This document shows positions 9,170 to 19,310 of a DNA stretch of 64,000 bases, one piece after another. Positions within the stretch are counted from its first letter, which is position 1; the number at the start of each line of letters is the position of its first letter. Where the stretch lies: contig NZ_CP022364.1 of the NCBI RefSeq assembly GCF_003119115.1, positions 892,501 through 956,500 of the forward strand, read 5' to 3'. The translations under genes and the position numbers were made by a program. This DNA comes from Azospirillum sp. TSH58. Lineage in GTDB: Bacteria > Pseudomonadota > Alphaproteobacteria > Azospirillales > Azospirillaceae. The notes under the pieces were generated by a model. It was not told the DNA's origin, did not search any database, and saw nothing but the letters and a program-made list of their open reading frames with translations.

Positions 9170-9469
9170 ATGCAGCTTCGTGTCTGCTTCGAGAACATGA
9201 AGTCGGTCAACGTCAACGACGCGTCCATGATGCGGCACTACGCCGAAAGCTATCTGGCCGATTTCCGGCCGGAATGGGCGGGCTTCATCATGCTGCCGCA
9301 CAACGAGACCCAGCGCGCCACCATGGAGCCGGCTTGGCAGATGCTGATCCGCAACGCCACGGCGGATACGGAGCGGCGGCTGGTCGAGTATGTGCGGGGC
9401 AACCCGATGGCCGCCTATCACGTGCATATTTATCGCCGGGACCATGGCAACGAAGTGAAGGTCCACTGA
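9170..9469 (+). CDS. Small protein of unknown function downstream of fixX
   Basis: A 99-residue protein I do not recognise. It is soluble by composition, with no signal or membrane segment, and has aromatic-rich stretches ([33 protein letters not shown]) with four histidines near the C-terminus. The start ATG follows GGGAGACGGA at about 9158-9167. It is the first gene after the fixABCX terminator and is followed by its own structured terminator at 9530-9593, so it looks like a single-gene unit. Codon use is like its neighbours, which supports a real gene. Nothing in the sequence ties it to nitrogen fixation beyond position. Confidence 0.65.
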   Translation: MQLRVCFENMKSVNVNDASMMRHYAESYLADFRPEWAGFIMLPHNETQRATMEPAWQMLIRNATADTERRLVEYVRGNPMAAYHVHIYRRDHGNEVKVH

Positions 9470-9529
9470 AATTTTCTATCTCTTCGCCGAAACGACACAG
9501 AGTAAATAAGCAAAGCTTGGAAATACTCC

Positions 9530-9593
9530 AAAAGACCGCCACTCCATATCGGACATACGACCGTTTACGACGGAAAGAGAGGGGCGGTCTTTT
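9530..9593 (+). terminator. Long-armed hairpin/terminator before the first chemoreceptor
   Basis: An exact 11-base inverted repeat (aaaagaccgcc at 9530-9540, ggcggtctttt at 9583-9593) encloses 42 bases that can form a further small stem (ccgt...acgg). The right arm runs into a T-rich stretch, so it can terminate transcription from the 99-residue gene. The A-run before the left arm would make it work in both directions. Confidence 0.6.
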
Positions 9594-9681
9594 CATTTCA
9601 TTTACCTATCGAACGCACGATGGTGCCCGCAAAGAAGCGCAAAAAGGCGGGCGTGATCCCGCTGGGAGAAGGGAACGCGTC

Positions 9682-11673
9682 ATGCGAGTCACCATCAAGT
9701 TCATTTTGCTCTCGGTTCTCACCCTGCTGGGCGTCCTGCTGGCGCTGAGCGACCTGATCGGGCTGCGCGCGCTCAACGTGGCGAACGGAAATCTCCGCAC
9801 CGTCCACGATGACCGCGTCCTGCCCTTGCGGGACCTCAAGATCATCTCGGACGCCTACGCCGTCTTCATCGTCGATGCGTCGCACAAGGCGCGCAACGGC
9901 AACTTCACCTGGAACGAAAGCCTGACCTCCGTCCAGACGGCCAAGGAGGACATCCGGTCACGCTGGGGCGCCTATCTCGGCACCCGGCTGAGTCCGGAGG
10001 AGGCCATGCTGGCGGACGGCATCAAGCCCGACATGGTCAAGGCCGACGTCGCGGTCGAACAATTGATCGGCATCCTCTCCGCCCGGAACGCGGCCGCGCT
10101 CGACGCGTTCGTGAAGGACGTGCTGTACCAGACCATCGACCCCGTCACCGACCGCATCAGCCAGCTCATCGATCTTCAGGTGCGGGTCGCCGGCGAGCGC
10201 TACGGGGAGGCCCAGGCCACCCATGCCTTCGCCAGCGCGACGTCCTGGACCCTGCTGGCGGTTGGCGTCGCGATGGCGGCGCTGGGCATGGCGGTGGTGA
10301 TCCTGCGGGTCGTGAGGCCGGTGGCCCGGCTGACCGGAACGATGCGACGCATCGCCGCCGGCGACTACAGCGAGGCCGTTCCCGGAGCCGGCGGGCGCGA
10401 CGAGATCGGCGAGATGGCCCGCGCGGTCGAGGTGTTCAAAGCCAACGGGCTGGACAACCAGCGCATGCACGAGGAACAGACCCGCCAGAGGCAGCAGGCC
10501 GAAACGGCCAAGCACGCCGCCCTGGAAAACATGGCCCAGACGATCGAGCGCGAAACCCGGAAGGCCGTGGACCGGGTCGCCGAGCACACCGCGCAGATGA
10601 AGGGCAACGCCGAGAAGATGACCCTGTCCGCGGGCGCCGTCGACGTGAACAGCCAGTCCGTGGCCACCGCCGCGCATCAGGCGCTGCGGAACGCCCAGAC
10701 GGTCGCCGCCGCGTCGGAGGAGCTGGCCGCCTCCATCCAGGAGATCGGCACGCAGGTCGCCCAGGCCAGCCGAATCACCCGCGGCGCCGTGGAACAGGGC
10801 GACCGCGCCCGCGCCACCATCCAATCCCTGTCCGACGCGGTGCAGAAGATCGGCGACGTCGCCCAGCTGATCCAGAGCATCGCCAGCCAGACCAACCTTC
10901 TGGCGCTCAACGCGACCATCGAGGCCGCCCGCGCCGGGGAGGCCGGCAAGGGCTTCGCCGTGGTGGCCAACGAGGTCAAGAGCCTCGCCAACCAGACCGC
11001 CAAGGCGACCGAGGACATCGCCGTCCAGATCGCCGGCATCCAGTCGGCGACGGGGAATGCGGTGAGCGCCGTGTCCTCCATCACCGGCAGCATCGCCGAG
11101 GTGGACCATGTGGCCGCGTCCATCGCCGCCGCGATGGAGGAGCAGGGGGCCGCCACCCATGAGATCAGCCGGAGCGTCAACCAGACCGCCGACGCCGCGC
11201 GGGAGGTGTCGCGCCGCATCGCCGAGGTGTCGGGCGAGGCCAGGGTGACCGGCGAACGGGCCGCCGACGTGCGCGTCTTCGCGGACGAGGTGTCGGGCAG
11301 CATCGACGATCTGCGCGGCCTCCTGGTCCGCGTCGTCCGCACCTCCATGACCGAGGTGGACCGGCGGCACGAGATCCGATACGCGATGGACCTGCCCGCC
11401 CGCGCCGACACGCCCGCCGGCAGCCGGACCTGCCGCCTCCTGAACCTGTCATACAGCGGCGGCGCCCTGCAGGCCTGGGATGGCGCGACGGACGCCACGC
11501 GCGGCACGCTGCATGTCGAGGGCGTCGGCATGCCCCTGCCCTTCCGCGTGGTCACGCTGGATGCCCAGCACTGCCGCATCCGGTTCGACCTGACGGGCGA
11601 GGCGAAGGACGACTTCCAGCGCCGTCTCGACAAAATGGTCCGCGAGCGCGGGCTGCGGCCCATCGCGGCCTGA
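9682..11673 (+). CDS. Methyl-accepting chemotaxis receptor with C-terminal PilZ domain
   Basis: A 663-residue chemoreceptor. Order: first membrane helix (residues about 7-28), a periplasmic helical-bundle region without a recognisable Cache domain, second membrane helix (about 187-211), HAMP, the long cytoplasmic signalling coiled coil with the conserved tip at about 400-430 ([20 protein letters not shown]), and a PilZ domain from about residue 558. PilZ motifs are intact: RHEIR (RxxxR) and NLSYSGG (NxSxxG), so c-di-GMP binding is expected. A PilZ-tailed receptor, Tlp1, is known in Azospirillum; I cannot say whether this is the same protein. The ATG follows GGGAGAAGGGAA. It would link c-di-GMP level to chemotaxis output. 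Confidence 0.93.
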   Translation: MRVTIKFILLSVLTLLGVLLALSDLIGLRALNVANGNLRTVHDDRVLPLRDLKIISDAYAVFIVDASHKARNGNFTWNESLTSVQTAKEDIRSRWGAYLGTRLSPEEAMLADGIKPDMVKADVAVEQLIGILSARNAAALDAFVKDVLYQTIDPVTDRISQLIDLQVRVAGERYGEAQATHAFASATSWTLLAVGVAMAALGMAVVILRVVRPVARLTGTMRRIAAGDYSEAVPGAGGRDEIGEMARAVEVFKANGLDNQRMHEEQTRQRQQAETAKHAALENMAQTIERETRKAVDRVAEHTAQMKGNAEKMTLSAGAVDVNSQSVATAAHQALRNAQTVAAASEELAASIQEIGTQVAQASRITRGAVEQGDRARATIQSLSDAVQKIGDVAQLIQSIASQTNLLALNATIEAARAGEAGKGFAVVANEVKSLANQTAKATEDIAVQIAGIQSATGNAVSAVSSITGSIAEVDHVAASIAAAMEEQGAATHEISRSVNQTADAAREVSRRIAEVSGEARVTGERAADVRVFADEVSGSIDDLRGLLVRVVRTSMTEVDRRHEIRYAMDLPARADTPAGSRTCRLLNLSYSGGALQAWDGATDATRGTLHVEGVGMPLPFRVVTLDAQHCRIRFDLTGEAKDDFQRRLDKMVRERGLRPIAA

Positions 11674-11681
11674 CACCGTCA

Positions 11682-11703
11682 GGCGTCGGTTCCGACCGAC
11701 GCC
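11682..11703. terminator. Hairpin between convergent genes
   Basis: A perfect 9-base inverted repeat, ggcgtcggt-tccg-accgacgcc, lies just after the chemoreceptor stop and before the end of the convergent kinase gene. It has no T-run, so factor-independent termination is possible but not certain. Confidence 0.4.
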
Positions 11704-11822
11704 CGGCGATAAGGGCCGCCACGGCGGCCCCGCAGGCCCGCGCCTGCGAAAGGCGGGCGGCCGGCCCTGATGCCCTGGTGGCCGTGCCCGCCGCCGCGGT
11801 CGAAAGCGGACCGGACTCCGCT

Positions 11823-14798
11823 TCAAACCGGCGCCATGCCGCGGATGTAGGCGGCGGCGCGGCCCAATTCCCGGTCGGCGCGGGCGACCAGCGCGCCGAC
11901 GCCGTCCAACCGGCGGTCGACGCAGGCCAGTTCGATGGCGTCGCTCGCCGCCGCCAGATCGCGCGCGCCCACCGTGCGGGAGGACCCCGCCAGCTTGTGG
12001 GCGGCCTGACGCACCCCGTCCCAATCCTCCGCCTGATGGGCGGCGACCAGACGGTCGCGGCTGGCGCTGTTGGAGACGATGAACTCCTGAAGCAGTTGCC
12101 CGACGAACTCCATATCCCCGTCGAACAGCGTCGCCAGAACGCCCACATCGATGGGCGGCGCATCGGGTCCGGCCTCCGGCGCCGCGGCGGACGGCGGCGG
12201 AGCCGGTTCGGTCGCGGGTCGGGACGGCAGATGGCGATCCAGCAGCCGGCGCAGATGGCCGATCTCCACCGGCTTCGACACCGCATCGTCCATCCCGGCG
12301 GACAGGCAGCGCTGCGCCTCGCCGGCCATGGCGTTGGCGGTGACGGCGATGATGGGCAGGCGCGGGCGCCCGCTCGCCGCCTCCTCGGCACGGATCAGGC
12401 GGGTCAGCTCGAAGCCGTCCATCTCCGGCATCTGGCAGTCGGTCAGCAGGAGCGCGTAATCGCCGTCGCGCCACAGGGCCAGCGCCTGGACACCGTCCTC
12501 GGCAAGGTCGGCCGTCTGGCCGAGCAGGGCGAGCTGCCGCTGGATGACCTGCCGGTTGGTCGGATGGTCCTCGGCCACCAGGATGCGCGGCGGGGCCGCC
12601 GCCCCATTCCCCGCCGGGGAGGCCGTGGCCGGTCCGGGATGCCCCGCCTCGGCCTCGACGGCCGGCCCGCGGCCCGCGGCGGCCAGCACGGCGCGCACCA
12701 GATGGCCGCGGCGCACCGGGCGGGCCAGCGCGACCGCGTCGATCAGGGCGCCGCGCCCGCCCAGCAGCACCTGCCCGCGCGCCAGCCCCGGCGCGGCGGC
12801 GTTCAGCGCCTGCACATCCGCCTCGGCGGTGGTCACCACGACGTCGCAGGGCGTGCCCGGCGGCAGCGCCCGCATCCCGGCCGCCGCGTCCGGCGCGTCC
12901 AGCAGCACGGCGCCGTCGGTGCTCAGGTAACGGGCGAGGAACTGCCGCTCCTCCGCGTCGGCGGCCAGGAGCAGCACCGACAGCCCGGCCAGCGGCGGAG
13001 CCGCGACGCCCGCGGCGTCGCCGTCCGGGGCGAGATCGGCGGTGAAGGTGAACCAGAAGGTCGAGCCGCGGCCCGGCTCGCTCGCCACCCCCACTTCCCC
13101 GCCCATCAGCTCGGCGAGGCGGCGGCAGATCGACAGCCCCAGCCCGGTCCCGCCGAAGCGCCGGGTGGTCGAGGCCTCCGCCTGGGTGAAGGGGCGGAAG
13201 AGCTGGGCCTGCGCCTCCCTGGCGATGCCGATGCCGGTGTCGGTCACGGCGATCCGGATGGTCGCCCGCCCGTCCTCGAAGCGCGCCAGCTCGGCGCGGA
13301 TGCGCACGGAGCCGGAGGGGGTGAACTTCACGGCGTTGCCGGCGATGTTGAACAGCACCTGCCGGATGCGCACCGAATCGCCCATGACCAGCGGCGGCAG
13401 GTCGGGATCGACGTAGGTGACCAGAGCCAGATCCTTCTGCCGCGCCGCCGGGGCCAGCGTCTCGGCCACGCCCTCCACCACCGCGGACAGCGACACCGGG
13501 GCGCGCTCCAGGTCCAGCCGCCCGGCCTCGATCTTCGAGAAGTCGAGGATGTCGTTGATGATGGTCAGCAGCGCCCCCGCCGAATCGCGCACGACCGCGA
13601 CCAGCTCCTGCTGCTCGGGAGTCAGCGGCGTGTATTCCAGCAGCTCCAGCATGCCCTGGACGCCGTTCATCGGGGTGCGGATCTCGTGGCTCATGGTCGC
13701 CAGGAACAGCGACTTGGCCTGGTTGGCGGCCTCCGCCTCCGCCCGCGCGGCCTCCGCCGCCTCGGTCGCGGCGACCAGCTCGCGGGTGCGGTCGGCCACC
13801 TGGCTTTCCAGGTTGCGGTTCAGAGCGGTCAGCTCCTCGTACAGATGCACGTTGTCGAAGCCGACCGCGACCTTGGAACAGAAGACCTCCAGAAGCCGCC
13901 GCTCGTCCTCGGTCAGGGGGCGGCGGTGGCTGATGTGGAACACCGTGTCGTGGTGCCGCGAGGTGGAGCGGAAGACCAGCAGGCTGCGCTCCCGCTCATA
14001 GCGGTTCCGCCCGTCGGCCAGCGCCTGGGTCACGGCCTCCGCCGCCTCCGCCGGCAGGGCGGCGCGCACCGGCTTGCCCTCCGCCGCCGCGTGGATGCCC
14101 CCGGCCCCCAGCACCAGCGGGTCGCGCGCGGCGCCGTCGGCCTCCTCGCCGGTCCAGCGGCTGCACAGGGCGATGCCGTCGCAGGGCGGGCAGATCTCGG
14201 CGATCTTCGACACCGCGCCGTGGACGAATTCCGCCATGGTCCGCTTGTCCAGCAGGGCGGAGGAGGCGTCCAGGATGCGCTCCAGCCCCAGGCGGTGGTC
14301 CTCGATGGCGGTGATGTCCTGATAGCCGCGCAGGGCGGCGACGACCGAGGTGAACAGCTTCTGCGCCGTCAGCTCCGTCTTCGATTTGTAGTCGTTGATG
14401 TCGTAGTTCAGGATGACGTCGCGTTCCGGCGCCTGCCCCGGCTGGCCGGTGCGCAGGATGATGCGCACGCGCCGGTTGTTCAGCTCGCTGCGGATCATGC
14501 GCACCAGCCGCAGGCCGGCGTCGTCGGATTCCATCACCACGTCGAGGAGCACCACGGCGATGGCCGGATTCTGCTCCAGCAAGCTGCGCGCCTCGGCGGC
14601 GGTGCCGGCGGACAGGAACTGCGCCGGGCGGCCTTCGAAGGTGAAGCCGCGCAGCACCATCTTGGTCGTCGCGTGGATGGCCGGGTCGTCGTCGACGATC
14701 AGGATGATCCAGGGATCGGCGGGCTCCGGCGCCGTTTCCTTCGCCGTCTCGGCCTCGATACCCGGCTCGTCGTCGGCGAAAAGAAACTCGTCGCTCAT
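11823..14798 (-). CDS. Hybrid sensor histidine kinase (REC-DUF3369-HisKA-HATPase-REC-REC-Hpt)
   Basis: A 991-residue soluble phosphorelay protein. An N-terminal receiver (residues about 30-160, phospho-acceptor D86 in LLDVVM) is followed by a DUF3369-type linker domain (about 165-320) and a coiled coil. HisKA has H371 in [15 protein letters not shown]. The ATPase domain has [10 protein letters not shown] second receiver-like domain is degenerate and has no clear phospho-aspartate. A third receiver has D787 ([13 protein letters not shown]), and an Hpt domain has H934 ([10 protein letters not shown]). There are no membrane segments. The start at 14798 is set by GGAGGGAGTT just upstream; longer frames lack a ribosome site. 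The input signal and the final response regulator are not in the window. Confidence 0.93.
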   Translation of the reverse strand: MSDEFLFADDEPGIEAETAKETAPEPADPWIILIVDDDPAIHATTKMVLRGFTFEGRPAQFLSAGTAAEARSLLEQNPAIAVVLLDVVMESDDAGLRLVRMIRSELNNRRVRIILRTGQPGQAPERDVILNYDINDYKSKTELTAQKLFTSVVAALRGYQDITAIEDHRLGLERILDASSALLDKRTMAEFVHGAVSKIAEICPPCDGIALCSRWTGEEADGAARDPLVLGAGGIHAAAEGKPVRAALPAEAAEAVTQALADGRNRYERERSLLVFRSTSRHHDTVFHISHRRPLTEDERRLLEVFCSKVAVGFDNVHLYEELTALNRNLESQVADRTRELVAATEAAEAARAEAEAANQAKSLFLATMSHEIRTPMNGVQGMLELLEYTPLTPEQQELVAVVRDSAGALLTIINDILDFSKIEAGRLDLERAPVSLSAVVEGVAETLAPAARQKDLALVTYVDPDLPPLVMGDSVRIRQVLFNIAGNAVKFTPSGSVRIRAELARFEDGRATIRIAVTDTGIGIAREAQAQLFRPFTQAEASTTRRFGGTGLGLSICRRLAELMGGEVGVASEPGRGSTFWFTFTADLAPDGDAAGVAAPPLAGLSVLLLAADAEERQFLARYLSTDGAVLLDAPDAAAGMRALPPGTPCDVVVTTAEADVQALNAAAPGLARGQVLLGGRGALIDAVALARPVRRGHLVRAVLAAAGRGPAVEAEAGHPGPATASPAGNGAAAPPRILVAEDHPTNRQVIQRQLALLGQTADLAEDGVQALALWRDGDYALLLTDCQMPEMDGFELTRLIRAEEAASGRPRLPIIAVTANAMAGEAQRCLSAGMDDAVSKPVEIGHLRRLLDRHLPSRPATEPAPPPSAAAPEAGPDAPPIDVGVLATLFDGDMEFVGQLLQEFIVSNSASRDRLVAAHQAEDWDGVRQAAHKLAGSSRTVGARDLAAASDAIELACVDRRLDGVGALVARADRELGRAAAYIRGMAPV

Positions 14799-14947
14799 CC
14801 AACTCCCTCCGCACCGCGGCAGCTTCCGGATGCGGGAGGATACCACAGCGCCGCCGCGCGTGAACATGCCCCAGCGGCCCGCCACAACCCTTCATCGGCA
14901 AGGCGCCGCGCCCGACGACAACCCCAGACTGCGCCCCGCCCCGCCCG

Positions 14948-15667
14948 TCAGCCGCGGGAGTCGCCCCCGGAGTCGGCGTTGCAGAAGCGGCGCAGCGCGT
15001 CCAGGTCGGCGACGGACACCGTCCCGCCCTGCGTCTCCACCCCCACGCCGCGCAGCTTCGCCAGCGCGCGGGAAAAGGTCTCCGGCTGCATGCCGAGGCG
15101 CCGGGCGACCAGCGCCTTGTCGAAGGGCAGAGCGAAGCTGGTGGCGCCGCCACCGTCCGGGCAGAAGCGCAGCAGGAAGCTGCCGACCCGCTGGGCGGTC
15201 GGCTGAACCTGCAGCTGCTCGATCTGCTGGACGAGGTGGCGCAGCCGCACCGACAGCGACCCCAGCATGGCGAAGGCGATCTGCTCGTCGTCGCGCAGGC
15301 AGCGGGCGAAGCCCTCCGCCGTCAGGGTCATGACGCGCGAGTCGGCGACCGCCTCCGCGCAGACCGGGAACTTGCCGCTGGCGAACATGGCGGCCTCGGC
15401 GAAGGTTTCGCCGGGGGCGACGATGGTCACCACCGCCTCCGCCCCGTCGCGGGTCAGGCGGTACAGCTTCACCCAGCCGTCGAGCAGCGCGAAGAAGCGG
15501 TCGGCGTCCTCGTCCTGGACGAACAGGGTGGTGCCGCGCGGCACCGTGCGCACCTGCGCCGTGCTGACGAGAAGCTCCAGCGACCGGTCGGGCAGGCGGC
15601 CGAACAGCGCGTTGGACCGCAGCGTCGCGGCGTCCTGGGGCCGGAAGCCCGGCGGATCGTTCCTCAT
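14948..15667 (-). CDS. Crp/Fnr-family transcription regulator, Dnr-like
   Basis: A 239-residue regulator. The N-terminal cyclic-nucleotide-binding-like beta-roll runs from about residue 15 to 130 (FVQDEDADRFFALLDGWVKL, APGETFAEAAMFASGKFPV) and a helix-turn-helix lies near 190-215 (VARRLGMQPETFSRALAKLR). It lacks the N-terminal cysteine cluster of oxygen-sensing Fnr/FixK proteins, and MQPETFSR resembles Dnr-type nitric-oxide regulators. The start at 15667 has AGGGAAGG just upstream. It is encoded on the same strand upstream of the hybrid kinase, with about 150 bases between. NO or heme sensing is inference from family resemblance only. Confidence 0.88.
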   Translation of the reverse strand: MRNDPPGFRPQDAATLRSNALFGRLPDRSLELLVSTAQVRTVPRGTTLFVQDEDADRFFALLDGWVKLYRLTRDGAEAVVTIVAPGETFAEAAMFASGKFPVCAEAVADSRVMTLTAEGFARCLRDDEQIAFAMLGSLSVRLRHLVQQIEQLQVQPTAQRVGSFLLRFCPDGGGATSFALPFDKALVARRLGMQPETFSRALAKLRGVGVETQGGTVSVADLDALRRFCNADSGGDSRG

Positions 15668-15855
15668 GCCTTCCCTCACCTCTTCACCCCCCACAGTCCC
15701 GGCCCGGACGACCGGCGGGCGGGACCGTCGGCGATAGCCCTCCAGGACCCCTGGGGCCATTCCGTCCGGCCACTGTCGCAGCATGCACAAGCTTTGGGCA
15801 AGACAGGGAATCACCGCGACGATGCGGATGCCTCGGGCGCCGGCATCCGGAGCCC

Positions 15856-15895
15856 CAAAACGAACCGGGGCGCCCCCTCGCGGAAGCGCCCCGGC
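15856..15895 (-). terminator. Intrinsic terminator of the cold-shock gene
   Basis: Read on the minus strand, a ccggggcgc/gcgccccgg hairpin is followed by ttcgtttt. It begins about 25 bases after the cold-shock gene stop. Confidence 0.75.
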
Positions 15896-15918
15896 CGTTC
15901 TTCAGAAGCTGAAGAGGC

Positions 15919-16527
15919 TTAGCGGTACTCGACCTTGCCGGCCTCCGGACCCTTCTGGCCCTGGCGGACGGTCACGCGCACCTGATCGCCTTCCTGGAGC
16001 GTCTGCATGCCGGAGCGACGCAGAACGTTCACATGGACGAACACGTCCTTGCCACCGGTGCTCGGCGTGATGAAGCCGAAGCCCTTGTCGGCGTTGAACC
16101 ACTTGACGGTGCCGTCGACCTCTTCGCCGCCGCCGGCGTCGTTGCCCCAGCCGCCGCGGTCGTAACCGCCGCCGCCGCCGAAGCCGCCACGGTCATAACC
16201 GCCGCCGCCGCCGAAGCCGCCGCCGCCCGTGCGGGCCGGACGGGCCGGCGAGCGGGATGCGGTGGAGGTGTCCACGGATTGGATGGAAGCAACCTGCGGA
16301 CCCTTCGGGCCGCGGGCGAGGTCGCAAACGATGGTCGCGCCTTCGTCGAGCGCGTCATAGCCGGCGGCCTGGACCGCGGAGACGTGCAGGAAGGCGTCGG
16401 GCGAACCGTCCTCGGGTGACACGAAGCCGAACCCCTTGGTGGGGTTGAACCACTTCACAGTGGCGGTAACGTTGGCCTTGGTGATCTCGGGAGCGCGGTA
16501 GCCCTGGCGGGGCGGGCGGTCGAACAT
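15919..16527 (-). CDS. Double cold-shock-domain protein with glycine-rich linker
   Basis: A 202-residue nucleic-acid-binding protein with two cold-shock domains, each with the RNP motifs: residues about 20-85 (VKWFNPTKGFGFV, DAFLHVSAV) and about 136-202 (VKWFNADKGFGFI, DVFVHVNVL). The single-domain bacterial CspA type is about 70 residues; the duplicated form is common in alphaproteobacteria. Here the two domains are joined by a linker with two copies of a GGFGGGGGYDRGG-like unit, reminiscent of RGG/YDR-rich RNA-binding tails. Likely an RNA chaperone or transcription antiterminator. A 351-base upstream region may hold a long regulatory leader. Confidence 0.92.
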   Translation of the reverse strand: MFDRPPRQGYRAPEITKANVTATVKWFNPTKGFGFVSPEDGSPDAFLHVSAVQAAGYDALDEGATIVCDLARGPKGPQVASIQSVDTSTASRSPARPARTGGGGFGGGGGYDRGGFGGGGGYDRGGWGNDAGGGEEVDGTVKWFNADKGFGFITPSTGGKDVFVHVNVLRRSGMQTLQEGDQVRVTVRQGQKGPEAGKVEYR

Positions 16528-16878
16528 GTGTCTTCAAGCTCATAGAGGATGCCGAATTATCTTTGTCACAGGGTACGAGCCATCCGTCAAGCACGCCAAA
16601 GGCCAGACGCCCCTTCCTGCGACATTCGGCCAAGGGGAGGTCCGTCCGTTCGGAAGGGGTACCGGTCCCGAAGACCCCCGATGCCGCACCCGGCGGACTC
16701 CGCGCGCCCACGCCCGCCGCTGTCCCGGAACGAAGGGGATTTCTTCCGCCAATTGAACGGCTTAAGACAATTTCTCCACGCCGCGTCGAAACATGCGCCG
16801 CACACCGGGTCCGGCGCCGCTAACGGCGCGCGCATACGTCTGTGACAAAATCCCGACATGGTTGTCCTCCCCCAAGGG
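16528..16878. other. Non-coding region upstream of the cold-shock gene
   Basis: No convincing gene is present. It must hold the promoter and leader of the cold-shock gene (reading leftward) and the end of recD2. I see no clear -35/-10 pair. The only feature noted is a 10-base inverted pair, tttgtcacag at 16562-16571 and ctgtgacaaa at 16840-16849, about 270 bases apart. Confidence 0.5.
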
Positions 16879-19074
16879 TCATAGAGGCGACAGCCATTCC
16901 CCCAGCTTGGTCCAGCGCCGCCGCCCCTGCGTCCCGCGCACCGCCATGGCGAGCGCGCGGCGCTGGCCGAGCATGATCACCAACCGCTTGCCCCGCGTCA
17001 CGCCTGTATAGATCAGGTTGCGGTGGAGCATCGTGTAATGCTGGGTCACCACCGGGATCACGACAACCGGGTATTCGGACCCCTGGCTCTTGTGAATCGT
17101 CGTCGCGTAGGCGAGGACGATCTCGTCCAGTTCTCCGAAATCATAGGTCACCGGGCGCCCGTCGAAAGCGGCGGTCAGCGTCCCTTCTTCCGGATCGACC
17201 GCGGATACGATGCCGAGATCGCCGTTGTAGACCTCCTTGTCGTAGTTGTTCTCGACCTGCATGACCTTGTCGCCGGGGCCGAAGGTCCAGCCGAATCGCT
17301 CGACTCGGGACTCGCCCGGCGGGTTCAGCACCTTCTGCAATTCGATGTTCAGCGACCGCGCGCCGAGGCCGCCGCGGTTCATCGGGCAGAGGATCTGCAC
17401 GTCGCGCACCGGGTCGGCGCCGAACCGGCGGGGAATGCGGTCGCGCACCATCTCGATCAGCTTCGCCACGCCGGCCTCCGGAGTCGCCGCCTCGACGAAG
17501 TAGAAGTCGCTGTCCTCCCCGGCCTTCGGCGTCTCCGGCATCTGGCCGGCGTTGATGCGGTGGGCGTTGACGATGATTCGGCTGGTCGCCGCCTGCCGGA
17601 AGATCTCGGTCAGCCGCACCACCGGCACCGCGCCGGAGGCGATCACGTCGCCCAGCACCTGCCCCGGCCCGACCGAGGGCAGCTGGTCCACGTCGCCGAC
17701 CAGCAGAAGGGCGGCCCGCCCCGGCACGGCGCGCAGCAGGGCGTTCATCAGCGGCACGTCGACCATGCTGGTCTCGTCCACCACCAGCAGGTCGCAGTCC
17801 AGCGGGTTGGTCTCGTCGCGCTTGAAGCCGCCGGCCTGCGGGTCGGTCTCCAGCAGGCGGTGGATGGTCCGCGCCTCCAGGCCGGTGCTCTCGCTCAGCC
17901 GCTTGGCGGCGCGGCCGGTCGGGGCGGCCAGCGCGATCGACACGCCCTTGGCCTTCAGCATGGTCAGGATGCTGTTCACCAGCGTGGTCTTGCCAACCCC
18001 CGGACCGCCGGTGATGACCAGCAGCTTCGACGTCGCCGCCTGGCGCAGCGCCTCCCGCTGTCCCTCGGCCAGCGTTATGCCGGCCTTCGCCTCCACCCAG
18101 GGAATGGCCTTCTCCGCGTCGATCTCCGGCCAAGGCACCGGGCCGCCGGCCAGCCGGCGCAGCCGCTCGGCGATGGCCCGCTCCGCCCGGTGCAGGCTCG
18201 CCAGGAACAGGCAGGGCTCGCCGCCCAGGCTGTCGGCGACCACCGCGCCGTCCTGCCGCTCCAGCTCCGCCGCGGTCTCCAGGATGGACGCGTCGATCTC
18301 CAGCAGCTTCACGGCCATCGGGATCAGCTCGGCCACCGGGACGCCGCAATGGCCCTGGTCGGTCGCCTCGGCCAAAGCGTAGGCGATGCCGGCCCGCGCC
18401 CGGATCATCGCGGTCTTCTCGATGCCCAGCCGGGCGGCCACCGCGTCCGCCGTCTTGAAGCCGATGCCGCGGATGTCGCGGGCCAGCCGGTAGGGGTTCT
18501 CGGTGATGAGGCGGATGGCGTCCGGCCCGTAGGTCTTGAAGATGCGCACCGCGCGCGAGGTGCCGACCCCGTGGCTGTGCAGGAAGACCATGATCTCGCG
18601 GATCACCTTCTGGTCGGCCCAGCCGGCGATGATGCGCTGCGCCCGCTTCGGTCCGATGCCGGTGACCTGCCGCAGCCGGTCCGGCTCCTGCTCGATCACG
18701 TCGAACACGGCCTCGCCGAACGCCTTGACCATCTTCTTCGCGTAGACCGGCCCGATGCCGCGGATCAGGCCGGAGCCGAGATACTTCTCGATGCCCTCCA
18801 CCGTGGTCGGCGGGGTGGCGCGCAGGAAGTCGGCCTTGAACTGGAGCCCGTGGTTGCGGTCGTTCACCCAGGCTCCGCTGGCCTGCACGAACTCCCCCGC
18901 GCCGATCGTGGCGGCATGGCCGACCAGCGTGACGAGGTCGCGCTGCCCGCGCACCTTCAGCCGCAGCACGCAGAATCCCGTCTCCGGGCTGTGGAAGGTC
19001 ACCCGCTCCACCAGCCCCGACAGCGGTTCCCGCGGGGGGCCCGCCGCGGTGGAGGCATCGCCGGATATGCTCAT
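16879..19074 (-). CDS. recD2: RecD2-type superfamily 1 DNA helicase
   Basis: A 731-residue 5'-3' helicase of the RecD2/TraA class, found in bacteria independently of RecBC. An N-terminal OB-like region and tandem helix-hairpin-helix motifs (SGLIRGIGPVYAKKMVKAFG and the following GIGPKRAQRI) occupy roughly residues 90-220. Walker A (GGPGVGKTTL) lies at about 358-366 with Walker B (VVDETSMVD) after it, and the C-terminal half has the UvrD-like motif YATTIHKSQGSEY. The start at 19074 (MSISG) is preceded by GGGTGG; open codons continue upstream but lack family similarity. It lies divergent to glcB and probably functions in replication fork or mismatch processing. Confidence 0.92.
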   Translation of the reverse strand: MSISGDASTAAGPPREPLSGLVERVTFHSPETGFCVLRLKVRGQRDLVTLVGHAATIGAGEFVQASGAWVNDRNHGLQFKADFLRATPPTTVEGIEKYLGSGLIRGIGPVYAKKMVKAFGEAVFDVIEQEPDRLRQVTGIGPKRAQRIIAGWADQKVIREIMVFLHSHGVGTSRAVRIFKTYGPDAIRLITENPYRLARDIRGIGFKTADAVAARLGIEKTAMIRARAGIAYALAEATDQGHCGVPVAELIPMAVKLLEIDASILETAAELERQDGAVVADSLGGEPCLFLASLHRAERAIAERLRRLAGGPVPWPEIDAEKAIPWVEAKAGITLAEGQREALRQAATSKLLVITGGPGVGKTTLVNSILTMLKAKGVSIALAAPTGRAAKRLSESTGLEARTIHRLLETDPQAGGFKRDETNPLDCDLLVVDETSMVDVPLMNALLRAVPGRAALLLVGDVDQLPSVGPGQVLGDVIASGAVPVVRLTEIFRQAATSRIIVNAHRINAGQMPETPKAGEDSDFYFVEAATPEAGVAKLIEMVRDRIPRRFGADPVRDVQILCPMNRGGLGARSLNIELQKVLNPPGESRVERFGWTFGPGDKVMQVENNYDKEVYNGDLGIVSAVDPEEGTLTAAFDGRPVTYDFGELDEIVLAYATTIHKSQGSEYPVVVIPVVTQHYTMLHRNLIYTGVTRGKRLVIMLGQRRALAMAVRGTQGRRRWTKLGEWLSPL

Positions 19075-19310
19075 GCCACCCAACATAGGTGCTGGCGGGC
19101 CTTTGGGGGAGTTCCCCGCGCAACCGCTGCATCGCGTCAAATCGGAGGAAGACCGGAGCGCCGCGAATGTGTACTTTGTCGCCCGAAGCCCGCGCCGGGG
19201 CCGCACCGAAGGAACGGCGCCGCGCGCGGGCTTGCGGTGAAAAAACGTCAGCCAAAGAACGACAAACCGAAAAACCGCGGTGTCTACGACTTCGGAAGGA
19301 AAGAGCAGCA

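Noticed and set aside
16562..16849. Inverted pair tttgtcacag / ctgtgacaaa around the cold-shock gene upstream region
   Set aside because: Arms are 10 bases and about 270 bases apart with no structure between; may be chance or a pair of binding sites, but there is no further support.
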